Assembly (NCBI RefSeq): GCF_002575655.3
Contig: NC_053036.3
Location: forward strand, 195,022,788 to 195,086,787
Origin: Aegilops tauschii subsp. strangulata
Lineage: Eukaryota; Streptophyta; Magnoliopsida; Poales; Poaceae
Direction of reading: 5' to 3'
Length of the DNA: 64,000 bases
The translations under genes and the position numbers were made by a program. Below are positions 54,214-64,000 of the stretch, one piece after another. The notes below the pieces were generated by a model. It made no database searches. It saw nothing but the letters and a program-made list of their open reading frames with translations, and was not told the origin of the DNA. Position 1 is the first letter of the stretch. Each line of letters starts with the position of its first letter.

Positions 54214-55876
54214 ATCCTTGCTTTATGCCTAGCTATGGGCGTAAAACTATAGCGCTTGTTGGGAGGCAACCCAATGAATAAAATTTACTTTTGCTTTTTG
54301 CTTTCTGTTCTTGAGTGTTAGCACAATTATGCTACTGTTATGATTGTGTTTTTTGTGTTTTAATTAGTGTTTGTGCCAAGCAAAGCCTTTAGGATCTTCT
54401 TGCGTGATAGTTGTTTGATCTTGCTGGAAAAAACAAAAACTTTCGCGCTCAGAAAAACAATTGTTAAAAATCACAGGAGCGTGATAAAATGCCCATTCTT
54501 TTTGCAGAATATTAATATGCAAATTGCTCGCGTGTTCATAATTTTTTCAGAATTTTTTGAGTTACAGAAGTATACGAAATATCCAGATTGCTATAGACTG
54601 TTCTGTTTTTGACGGATTATGTCTTCTTTGCGTTGTGTGCTTGTTTTGATGATTCTATGGTTTTCTTTGATGAGTTTTTGCCATAGAAAAGTTGGAATAC
54701 AGTAGATATAATGCAGGAATAAAATATGAATTGGTTTGATACAACACTTATTGTAGTGATTTGCTTTCTTATACTAACAGATCTCACGAAGGTTTTGTTG
54801 GAGTTTTGTGTGATTGAAGTTTTCAAGTTTTGGGTTATCTTATGATGGATGAAGGAATAAGGAGTAAGAAGAGCCTAAGCTTGGGATACCCATGGCACCC
54901 CAGGTTATTATCCAAAGAGAAGCAAGCAACTAACCTTGGGGATGCCCCAAGTGGCATCCCCTCTTTCTTCTAACGACCATCGGTATTTTACTCGAAGCTA
55001 TATTTTTATTCGTCACATACTATGAGTTTTGCTTGCAGCGTCTTGTATGATATGAGTATTTGCTTGTTTCGCTTTTTGAGTCTTGAATCCTTGCTGGACA
55101 CACCTATTTAGAGAGCCAAAATTATGCCATGACTTGTTAGAATTGCTCTCTATGCTTCACTTAAATCTTTATGAGCTATGAATTTGCTCTGGTGTTTCAC
55201 TTATATCTTTTTGAGCACGGTGTGCTTTAGTATTTTTGAAGAAATGCTCTCTTGCTTCACTTATATTTATTTGAGAGTTAGTAATTTTTAGGAAATTCTC
55301 TCTTGCTTCACTTAAATTAATTTGAGAGAAAGAAATAATATGCTCATGATCTTCACTTATATTTGTTTGAGCTTATGAAAAGCAACACATGAAAATTAGT
55401 CCCAAAGTGATAGATATCCAAGAAGGATATAATAAAAACTTTCATGAAGATCATTGGACAAAATAAACTTGATTCCTTGTAATAGTTTTGAGATATGATG
55501 ATGTGATATGTGAGTCATGTTGATGAGTAATTATGCTTTAGTAAGAATATTGGTGTTAAGGTTTGTGATTCCCTATGCAAGCACGAAAGTCAATAGTCAT
55601 GCAATGAAATTACATCCTACTTGTGGTGCATTATTCGGTGTTAATTATGCTTAATGCTCGCTTATGAGATTATTCATTTCTTGGTTGGTCACTTCTCAAT
55701 CTTTTGCTAGCCTTCATTTTGCACTAAGTATGATCTCTACTTGTGCATCCAAAAACCTTCAAACCAGTTTTGTCACATGAGTCCACTATATCTACCTATA
55801 TGCGGTATTCTTTTGCCGTTCTAAGAAAATTTGTATGTGCCATCTCTAATTTTCAAAATAAACTTCTCTTTTGTGT
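54214..55876 (+). mobile_element. Non-coding internal region of the nested Gypsy element
   Basis: AT-rich sequence without coding potential. At 55140-55380 a motif of the type CTCTCTTGCTTCACTTATATTTATTTGAG recurs about five times as a diverged ~60 bp repeat. The region should end with a polypurine tract before the 3' LTR, but that end is deleted. Confidence 0.8.
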
Positions 55877-56937
55877 GTTCTTTGTAGACCTACGGGTCCA
55901 TAGTTAGTAGCTAGATGGCTTCCCCTCTCTCTTGATTATCAATACAATGGTCTCTTGGAGATCCATATGATGCAACTCTTTTTGCTGTGTGTTTGTTGGG
56001 ATCGGGTGAACTTTGAGTTTATGATCAGATATATCTTTTATATCCATGAAAGCTATTGAGTTTCTTTGATCTCTTATATGCATGATTGCTTTATAGCCTC
56101 GTATTTCTTCTCCGATATTTGGGTTTTGTTTGGCCAACTTGATCTATTTATCTTGCAATGGGAAGAGGTGCTTTGTAGTGGGTTCGATCTTACGGTGCTT
56201 GATCCCAGTCACAGAAGGGGAACTGACACATATGTATCGTTGCTACTAAGGATAAAATGATGGGGTCTATTTCTACATATATAGATCTTGTCTACATCAT
56301 GTCATCGTTCTTATTGCATTACTCTGTTTCTCCATGAACTTAATACACTAATGCATGCTGGATAGCGGTCGATGTGTGGAGTAATAGTAGTAGATGCAGG
56401 CAGGAGTCGGTCTACTAATATTGGACGTGATGCCTATATAATTATCATTGCTTGAATATCGTCATGATTATTTGAAGTTCTATCAATTGCCCAACAGTAA
56501 TTTGTTTACCCACCGTTTGCTATTTTTCTCGAGAGAAGCCACTAGTGAAATCTACGGCCCCCGGGTCTCTTTCTCATATTATTTGCCTTTGCGATCTATT
56601 TTCCTTTGCTTTTATTTTCAGATCTATTAAACCAAAAATACAAAAATACCTTGCTGTAATTTATTTTATTTGGCGTTCAATCTATCAATATTTACTACTA
56701 TCTCACGTCCGTTTGCCAATTTCTAGCGCCGTTACCCGAAAGGGATTGACAACCCCTTTTACACGTCGGGTTGCGAGTATTTGTTATTTGTGTGCAGGTG
56801 CTGTTTACATTGTGTTGCCTGGTTCTCCTACTGGTTCGATAACCTTGGTTTCATCACTGAGGGAAATACCTACCGTCGCTGTGCTACATCATCCCTTCCT
56901 CTTTGGGGAAATACCGACGTAGTCCTAGCAGACATCA
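55877..56937 (+). mobile_element. 5'-truncated 3' LTR of the nested Gypsy element
   Basis: This is co-linear with 52233-53310 of the 5' LTR, to the same end GTCCTAGCAGACATCA, but the first ~510 bp with the TGATACGTC start and the TATA box are missing. The adjacent polypurine tract is missing too. Because the CACCT duplication is intact, the deletion happened inside the element after, or during, insertion. Confidence 0.9.
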
Positions 56938-56942
56938 CACCT

Positions 56943-57796
56943 GCACCGACATCGTCGAGACGGCTCAGCGTGCACGACCCGCCGTGAAGCACACTTTCGT
57001 GGGTTTTACTCAAGGAGTGGATCTTGAGGAAGGATCTGTGTCCGGTGGAGAGACGGTCATCTACTCTGGTGATGAGTCCTCAACCAGCGAGACCGATTCC
57101 ATATATCAATTGCAAGATGGTGGGCTTGGGGGTTGTTCCGATGGCGATAGTATTCCGGACCCCTATGAGCCGCCGAACCGGGTTGTGATCTTCATGGCTG
57201 GGACACAACCAGCGCTCAATTCAACAACTGTTGCGACCATGACTTCTAGTTCAACGGCTGCGGCGACTGCCGGAGCAAGTGGCTCTACACGCCCGCCGGC
57301 TCAGGTTCTGACCGAGCTTTTGGACGCTTTGGCTACTTTAATGGGGGCAGAGGTAACCCCAGAGACTCAAGAACAGCATAAGGTGGATGTCGCGAAATTG
57401 CGAGACGAGGTAGCTCAAGCCAAGGAGGCATTTAACGCTGAAAATGCTAGGATGGCAACGGAACGGGCTGCTTTGGACGCTGAGACACAACGGATTCAGG
57501 AAGAGTCATTCTGGCTTACCTTGGATCAGAACGCTTGAAACACCGTTATGAGGAGGAGGCACCAGACCCGTTTGCCCAAAGAGTTTGAGGCTAGGAACCT
57601 TTTCAACACACCTGGGGCAGGAACCAGTGACCCGCCCGTGGTAAACCGGGTTGTCGAGGTACCCATGACCGGAGCGCCGGTTCAGCCACGTGCTACAGAT
57701 CCGCCTCGTTTGAATTTGACTCCGCCCCAGCATGTTCCGACACCACCGGGTCATTATTCTAACCCTCTGGACAATATGATTGCTACAACTACGTGA
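56943..57796 (+). pseudogene. Gypsy N-terminal coding region, resumed after the nested element
   Basis: Open to 57538, where TGA interrupts; it continues in another frame (57548-57796) with a further stop. The region encodes an acidic/serine-threonine-rich part then a coiled-coil-like, Ala/Glu-rich segment (VAKLRDEVAQAKEAFNAENA). It lies upstream of the capsid domain; its role is unknown. Confidence 0.7.
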
Positions 57797-58873
57797 TTGG
57801 CGGCTCTCCCCATTGAAGGCGAGTCTCCAGCCGCAATGGAGACACGGAGGGCTGGAGAGCTTCTTCAGATAGCAGTGGCTCAACAGGCGGCTTACTCGTA
57901 TAGTCATGAGCGGATTCATTCAACCCTGTGTCCAAGCCGGAGTTATAGTAGGCATATTGATTCTCCAGCAGTTTTAAGCAGTGAGCGGCACCATAACCAG
58001 CCTCGTAGGCATGACCCGCCGCGTGCTTGGAACGATGCTCAAGCTTTGGTGGATCAGGGCAGGGCGCGTCGGGAGGCTGAGCTGGCGGCTCAGTTGGCGG
58101 CTCAACAACAATCTCCGGCTTACCCATCGGTGTCTGTGGAGGCAGGAGTGACCTCTAGAACCCTTGGTGTGCCATGCTTAGTGCCGGCTCTACGTAATGA
58201 GCGCTTGGCCAATGATTTTAAGGGCCCCCGCAAGGTGCCTAATTACACGGCGGATCAGCCCCCGGAGGCTTGGATTGAGAGCTATGAGATGGCCATGGAG
58301 ATGTTGGATGTTAGTGATGCTGCATGTGCTAAATACTTCACCATGATGTTGGATGGGCCGGCACGCACTTGGCTGAAAGGATTGCCCCCTAACTCCATCA
58401 GGTCATGGGCCGAATTGAAGGCGCGTTTTATCCAAAATTTCAAAGACACATGCAAGCAACCTATGTCGATTCTTGATTTAGACTCTTGCGTCCAGGGTGA
58501 GGGCGAGTCAACCACCAATTGGGTGCGCCGGATCTCGGCCGTTATCCACTCATCGGACAGTATCAACGCCGGTTCAGCCGTCTTGATGTTGGAAAAGAAT
58601 TGCCGGTTTCTTCCCCTTAAGCAGAAGTTGGGGCGGCTTAAGCGCCACTGCAATGATATGGGAGAGCTCATGGCGGCTCTCGTCAAATATGTCGACTCGG
58701 ATAGTACTAAGGATCCTGAGTCCGGTGAGGAGAAGGATGGCAAGGGAAAGAAGAACGGCAATGCAAAGGGACATCAACATAATACGGCGGGTCAAGGTAA
58801 CAATGGTAAGCGCAAGCAGATGGACGACAGTTCAGACTTTGTGGCCAATACCAACACGCAAGGTCATAATTAG
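57797..58873 (+). pseudogene. Gypsy gag (capsid region)
   Basis: The 358-codon frame contains a retrotransposon gag domain: ADQPPEAWIESYEMAMEM, then YFTMMLDGPARTWLKGLP, then SWAELKARFIQNF. A lysine-rich tail follows (EEKDGKGKKNGNAKGHQ). The first codon at 57797 is not ATG; the frame is a piece bounded by a stop upstream and TAG at 58871-58873. This domain packages retroelement RNA in virus-like particles. Glycine/glutamine-rich sequence continues in the next frame. Confidence 0.85.
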
Positions 58874-60021
58874 CGTCGTAAGGGGAAAGCGTCAACGCCC
58901 CGGTTTGGAGGGCCAAAGTTCAACCTTGAGGCGATGATGAATCAACCTTGCCCGAAGCACGGTACGCAAGAGAAGCCGGCCAATCATCTGTGGAAAGATC
59001 GCTTCATCATGAGGGAGTATAGAAATTCCAGGTTTTTCCAGAACAATCAGGGCCCGCATGGCGGGTCAGGATCCGACTCTCACGGACATGGCTTTGGAGG
59101 TGGCGGCTCAACCTCCGGTTTTCAGGGCCAAGGCGATCAAGGTGGCTTTAATCAACAACCTAGTCAAGGGAATCAGCAGCAGTCTGGTTATCAGAGTAAT
59201 CCAAAGCAACTGAATAGTGGTCAATATCATGTGTTTACCACAAGCTTATGCAAACGAGACCAGAAGATTCATAAGCGGGCAGTGAACGCGGTTGAGCCGG
59301 CAGTCCCTCGATACTTGCGATGGTTTGAACATCCTATTGTATGGAGCCGTGAGGATCACCCGCCCCGGGTTGACAATCCGGGTCAATTGGCTTGGTGGTT
59401 GCTCCTCAGGTTGGAGGGTACAAGTTTACCAAGGTGCTTATGGATGGAGGCAACAGCATCAATATCCTTTACTATGATACTTTTCGCTGTATGAATTTGA
59501 CTGACAAAGATCTTAAGCCGTCTTCTACTGTTTTTCATGGTGTGGTGCCTGGTAAGTCAGCGTACTCGGTGGGTAAGATAGCTTTGGAAGTAGCCTTTGG
59601 CGATGATCATGATTACAAAGCTGAGACATTGAATTTTGAAGTAGTCAAGATCAAGAGCCCTTATCTCGCCCTGTTTGGACGGCCGGCTTATGCTAAATTC
59701 ATGGCACGACCTTGTTATGTTTATCTGCAGCTTAAGATGCCGGGTCGTAAGGGCACTATCACAGTACATGGCAACAAGAAGATAGCTTTGGAGTGTGAAG
59801 AGGGCGATGCTGCTTATGCTGAGTCTGTTTGTGCAACAGAGGAGTTGAAGTTCTACAAAGATAATGTTGACCCGGCAGATATGGCACCTTTGAAAAAGCC
59901 AACCACAGAGCATGACCCCTTGTTGAAGTTTAAGTCGGCAGATGACACTAAGCTGGTTGACTTTGTTCCTGGCGACTCATCCAAACAGTTCAGTACCAGT
60001 GCTAATATGGATCCGAAATAG
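58874..60021 (+). pseudogene. Gypsy glycine-rich linker and protease
   Basis: 58934-59494 encodes a conserved CPKHGTQEKPANHLW segment and a Gly/Gln-rich stretch. A frameshift around 59390-59490 leads to 59392-60021. There a retropepsin-like core with the motif L-M-D-G-G-N-S-I-N starts near residue 16, and LALFGRPAYAKFMARP follows. The D-G-G variant is common in this Gypsy branch. The frame ends with TAG at 60019-60021, short of reverse transcriptase. Confidence 0.75.
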
Positions 60022-61030
60022 GGAAGCACACTCATCGAGTTCATTCGTGAGAACCGGGACATCTTTGCATGGAAGCCTTCAGACATGCCAGGTGTACCGA
60101 GGGAACTCGCTGAGCACACTCTCAATGTTGATCCAAAGTTTAGAGCGGTCAAGCAATTCCTTTATCGTTTTAATGAAGAGAGGCGTAAGGCCATCGGTGA
60201 AGAAGTGGCCCGGCTCTTTTGGCGGCTGGGTTCATCATTGAAGTTTTTCATCCTGAATGGTTGGCTAACCCGGTGCTGGTACTTAAGGAAAATGGCACCT
60301 GGCGCATGTGCGTGGATTACACATACCTTAATAAGGCATGTCCGGCTGATCCTTTTGCTCTTCCTCATATTGATCAGATCATTGATGCTACGGCGGGTTG
60401 TGAGCGTCTGAGTTTTCTGGATGCTTATTCTGGTTATCATCAGATCAAGATGGCAGTTAAGGACCAGGAGAAGACAACTTTCATCACTCCCTTTGGAGCC
60501 TTCTGCTATGTGTCTATGCCTTTTGAGCTCAAGAGTTCCCAGGCGACTTATCAGCGTGTGTTCAGAATTGCCTTCATGACCAGATTGGACGCGGTGTTCA
60601 TGCTTATGTGGATGATATTATTGTGAAATCTAGAAATAAAGAGACCTTGATAGATGATTTGAAAGAGACCTTTGACAATCTCCGGGTCTACAAGATGATG
60701 CTTAACCCGGCCAAGTGTGTCTTTGGTGTGCCAGCAGGCAAGCTCTTGGGGTTTTTGGTTTCTGAAAGAGGCATTGAAGCTAACCCGGAGAAAATTAAGG
60801 CTATCACTTCTTTGGCTAAACCGGCGTGCATCAATGATGTCCAGCGTCTGGCGGGTCGTATTGCGGCTTTAGGCCGGTTTATAAGCCATTTGGGCCAAAA
60901 GGCTATCCCTCAGTATCAGATGATGAAGAAAACAGATCTCTTTGTCTGGAGTGATGCTGCCAATCGGGTGTTTGAGGCGTTGAAAAAACAGTTGGCTGAG
61001 CCGCCGATCCTTGTAGCTCCTATTGATAAG
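60022..61030 (+). pseudogene. Gypsy reverse transcriptase, broken, ending at an inserted element
   Basis: Reverse transcriptase is split by frameshifts near 60225 and 60590. The 60219-60626 frame has WRMCVDYTYLNKACPADPF and LSFLDAYSGYHQIKM. The catalytic YVDD lies at about 60604-60615 in the next frame, which continues DDIIVKSRNKETL and GFLVSERGIEANPEKI. It reaches the start of RNase H (the VAPIDK end at 61030). There the minus-strand LTR element begins, so the rest of pol is cut off. Confidence 0.87.
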
Positions 61031-62516
61031 TGAAAGTGCGTTATATCGACTAGAGGGGGGGTGAATAGGTGATTTTTACAAATTCTTCACTGAGGAATTT
61101 CAGGGTGAGGAAATTCCTAAGTCACGAACAACTAGCAGCGAAATAAGTACTCAAAAATAAGCATAACAAAGCAATAGCACAGTCAACATGATGAAATGAA
61201 AACAAGCAATGAGTACAGGAAGCATAAACACAGGATAAGCAGGCTAAAGACAAACTGACTGAAGAAATTGAACTGAGGGAATTGAGAAAGTCTACAGTCA
61301 AAGTCTTAAAACAGTAACGATCAGGTACAACGACACAAAATGAGGAAATGAAGGGGTTGAGGAAATAGAACCAGTTAGCCTGGTGAAGACAGTGATTTGA
61401 TAGACCAGTTCCAATTGCTGTGACAGTCGTACATCTGGTTGGAGCGGCTAGGTATTTAAACCTGATGACACACAGTCCTGGACACATGGTCTTCACCGTA
61501 TTCTCCTTGAGCTAAGATCACACAGACCTCGCCCAATCACTCGTGGTAAGTCTTCAGGTGACTTCCAAACCTTCACAAACTCAGTCACTCGGCGATCCAC
61601 AATTTTCTCTTGGATGCTCTAGACCATGACGCCTAACCGCCTAGAAGATGCATAGTCCTCAAAGGTAACAAGCATCGGTTCCACACAGGAACAATCTCTT
61701 CAGTGATGCTCAATCACTTTGGGTTTGTAGGTATTTGGGTTTGGGTTTTGGGTTTTTCCTCACTTGATGATTTTCGCTCAAAGTCCTCGGAGGATGGGAT
61801 GCTCTCAATGACAAGTGTCAGTTTCTCTCGGAGCAGCCAACCAGCTAGTGGTTGAAGGGGAAACTATTTATAGCCTAGGGAGCAGCCCGGCATGATCAGA
61901 CATAAATTCCCTTCAATGATATGACCGTTAGGTGGATAAGATATTTTGGGACAGCTGGCGCATAGCACAGCAACGGTCGGAAATTTGGCTATTAAATTCC
62001 TCAGGGCTATCATGTTCCTCACTTGTAGGCAATCCACACTGGCGAATTCCTAACTCCTCAGTCAGAACAAATTCCTCAAAGAACAAAAGATCTTCGTCTC
62101 TGTCACTGAAGAAATTGGCTGAACTGTATGAGATTTCCAATGGCTTCACTCGAAAGGATTGGTAGGTGTAGGATTTTGAGATGAGCATCACTTGGAAACT
62201 TTTCCTTAGTTTTACCTCGACCCCCTTTAACAGTACGGTGTTTCCTATGACTCAAGAAAGATAAAACGAAACTACGAAAACAAAAGTCTTCACGCTTCAT
62301 GTTCCTCGCACGAATATGAAGTCTTCAAGGTCACACCAGTTTCTTCACTTTCAAAGTCTTCAGTTGAAGACATTCATTTTTAGGGGTCGACTTTCACTGT
62401 AAATATCAAACTCCTCATAGAGTTATAGACATGTGTACACTCACAAACACATTAGTCCCTTAACCTATAAGTCTTCAATACACCAAAATCACTAAGGGGC
62501 ACTAGATGCACTTACA
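61031..62516 (-). mobile_element. 3' LTR (1486 bp) of a minus-strand LTR retrotransposon
   Basis: On the minus strand it starts TGTAAGTGCATCTAGTGCC at 62516 and ends CGATATAACGCACTTTCA at 61031. A polypurine tract lies immediately outside its start. The left flank ATAAG (61026-61030) is the expected target duplication; its partner is off-window. It splits the Gypsy pol frame. Confidence 0.85.
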
Positions 62517-62532
62517 ATCTCCCCCCTTTTGG
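62517..62532 (-). other. Polypurine tract of the minus-strand element
   Basis: On the minus strand CCAAAAGGGGGGAGAT directly precedes the LTR start TGTAAGTGC, fixing the element's orientation. Confidence 0.8.
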
Positions 62533-63191
62533 TGATTGATGACAATATAGGTTAAGTTTTCAATGGGAATCAACATATGAAGTGTAAATACTGATTTTGA
62601 GGAATTTGATTGCAAGATATACAAGAACTCCCCCTGAAGATGTGCATATGTGAGGAATTTGCTTTTGAAAAGCAATGCACATTGAAGAGTAGAATCATGG
62701 AGATCTCCCCATATATCTTGTAATTCATACACGCATTTAACATATGATATGAAGAATTTGAAATGCATGATGAAATATGGTGACTGATGTAATTCAGCAT
62801 GCGCGCATTAATATATATGAGGAAATAGCATGAAGAAGAACATAGCAAAAGTATTAGACCACCATCGGGTTTAAGATTACAACTCGATCCAACAAAGACT
62901 TCAGAAGAACGAGAGTTGTAACTTAGCAAAAAAGCCTATATATAGACCCACTCGAAGACTAACTCAAATTTCTCCCCCTTTGTCATCGAATGACCAAAAG
63001 GGATGAAAAATGAGGACTAAACGCCCCTGAAGAATATCACGAAGTCGATGGAGGAGCACCAGCGTTGTTGGGGTCAGTTGTTGAAGTAGGGCCTGCCGCA
63101 GTGTCTTCCAAGTCTTCATTTTCATCAGTCTCGCGCAATGAAGAATAAGAGCTGGCCACCAAGTGAGGAACTTTGACCTTCATGAATTTCT
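62533..63191 (-). mobile_element. 3' non-coding part of the minus-strand element
   Basis: AT-rich sequence between the ORF ending at 63192 and the polypurine tract. Short frames show no motif. Confidence 0.65.
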
Positions 63192-63989
63192 TCAAAGGTG
63201 GTTGTCACCAGTCAAAGTCCTGCTTGAAGCCCATCTGCTTAAGATCTTCTTCACTGTAGAGGTGAGACAATACAGCCCAGGTACGATCAAATACTTCATG
63301 GAGGTAGTAATGTTCTTCTTCACAGCGTTTTGAGTGACTATCATGTTCTGAAGAATTGCACCAAACTGACGCTTGACCCACTTGTGGTTGCGATCGACCT
63401 TCTGATGAAGATTGAGTAGAAGCTCACGATCAGTCATCACTCTTGGAGCAGTGGCTTGAGGATTTGGCTTTGAAGCATTTGCGGCAGTGTCATGTGTGGC
63501 AGAGTCATCATTGGTGGAGTAGGATGCAGCTTTGCGAAACTGGCCATCAAATGGACGAGTGCCTTCACCAATAATAGCAGCCTTGCCCTTCTCATCAGAT
63601 GAGGAAATAGGCCGTTTGAAGACCTCTATTGGGGGCAAGTAGCTGTGATGATTTAGAACATCAGCCTTGTAGTTGATTGAAGACCTTGATCGAATAAATC
63701 TCATGATCCAGGGAGCGTAAGGCTTCAATTCAAATGGTGAAAGAGCAACATTGGACATAGTCCTCATGAAGAAATCATGGTAGTTGATAGGAACTCCATG
63801 GATGATGTTGAATAGCAGATTCTTCATGATGCCAACGACCTCCTCTTCATTGGAATCGTGGCCCTTGATTGGACTGAGGGTCTTGGTCAATATTCTGTAT
63901 ATAGCCCTTGGCACATAGAGCAATTCCTTCACGAGGAATTTTGTTCTTGGGGCTTGGCCAAGCTTCAGAGGCTTCATCAACACTTGCAT
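63192..63989 (-). CDS. Gag-like or unknown protein of the minus-strand LTR element, N-terminus off-window
   Basis: At least 265 codons are open and may extend past the right edge. Visible are a region with HDFFMRTMSNVALSPFELKP and YAPWIMRFIRSRSSINYKAD, then a Ser/Thr/Ala-rich stretch. A later segment with DRELLLNLHQKVDRNHKWVK may form a coiled coil. It resembles first-ORF proteins of non-autonomous or Athila-related plant elements, from memory only. No enzyme motif is seen. The frame is intact within the window. Confidence 0.6.
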   Translation of the reverse strand: MQVLMKPLKLGQAPRTKFLVKELLYVPRAIYRILTKTLSPIKGHDSNEEEVVGIMKNLLFNIIHGVPINYHDFFMRTMSNVALSPFELKPYAPWIMRFIRSRSSINYKADVLNHHSYLPPIEVFKRPISSSDEKGKAAIIGEGTRPFDGQFRKAASYSTNDDSATHDTAANASKPNPQATAPRVMTDRELLLNLHQKVDRNHKWVKRQFGAILQNMIVTQNAVKKNITTSMKYLIVPGLYCLTSTVKKILSRWASSRTLTGDNHL

Positions 63990-64000
63990 GAAATGATCAG

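Noticed and set aside
57797..57799. 57797 as a true start codon of the Gypsy gag
   Set aside because: The codon is not ATG and a stop precedes it. The frame is a fragment of a longer broken reading frame.
62517..62535. Pyrimidine-rich run that could be a splice or polyadenylation signal
   Set aside because: Its position next to an LTR start on the minus strand identifies it as a polypurine tract.

Overview
The window is nuclear DNA of a Triticeae grass (wheat, goatgrass, barley or rye type). This rests on its dominant repeats: Angela/WIS/BARE-type Copia LTRs opening TGTTGGAAATATGCCC, Gypsy LTRs opening TGATACGTCTCCAACG, Stowaway MITEs opening CTCCCTCCGT, Helitrons, and deep nesting of elements. 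Family names are recalled from memory, not searched, and the species cannot be fixed. I see no tRNA, rRNA or CRISPR. By my reading about nine tenths of the window is transposable element, around two low-copy genes at 39.7-47.6 kb.

Layout. 1-11506: two decayed Angela-type Copia units in head-to-tail order (internal, LTR, internal, LTR). 11507-13133: a lone minus-strand Gypsy LTR. 13496-15207: a minus-strand Angela/WIS-type solo LTR with a perfect ATATG target duplication. 15213-39260: a duplicated unknown sequence, one copy of which was repeatedly invaded. A Helitron 3' end lies between the copies (16207). A 5'-truncated LINE (16258-17494) was split by a 3.5 kb minus-strand Helitron (17495-21002). 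A 141 bp MITE follows (21233-21373). Then comes a short-LTR Copia (21377-39136, TSD GGTTC), itself split by a 10.9 kb non-coding element with giant LTRs (26053-36971, TSD ATTAT).

39710-41017 is an intact, intronless nepenthesin-type aspartic protease (+). 43536-47609 is a three-exon ankyrin-repeat/PGG membrane protein gene (-). Its second intron carries a Harbinger-like element, its C-terminal coding part has a frameshift, and a 1.8 kb fold-back element with about 350 bp arms sits less than 30 bp upstream of its ATG. A second Harbinger-like element (49643-50829) carries an intact 202-codon reading frame of unknown function.

50953 to the end is a Tat/RIRE2-like Gypsy element (+). A 5.2 kb non-autonomous Gypsy (51721-56937, TSD CACCT) interrupts it, and so does a minus-strand LTR element that enters the polymerase region at 61031 and runs off the window.

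The two genes look unrelated to each other. Every full-length pol region seen carries stops, frameshifts or active-site changes, so no element here appears able to move on its own. Target-site duplications allow the order of insertion to be read by eye. Exon joins and frameshift sites are predictions from sequence alone.
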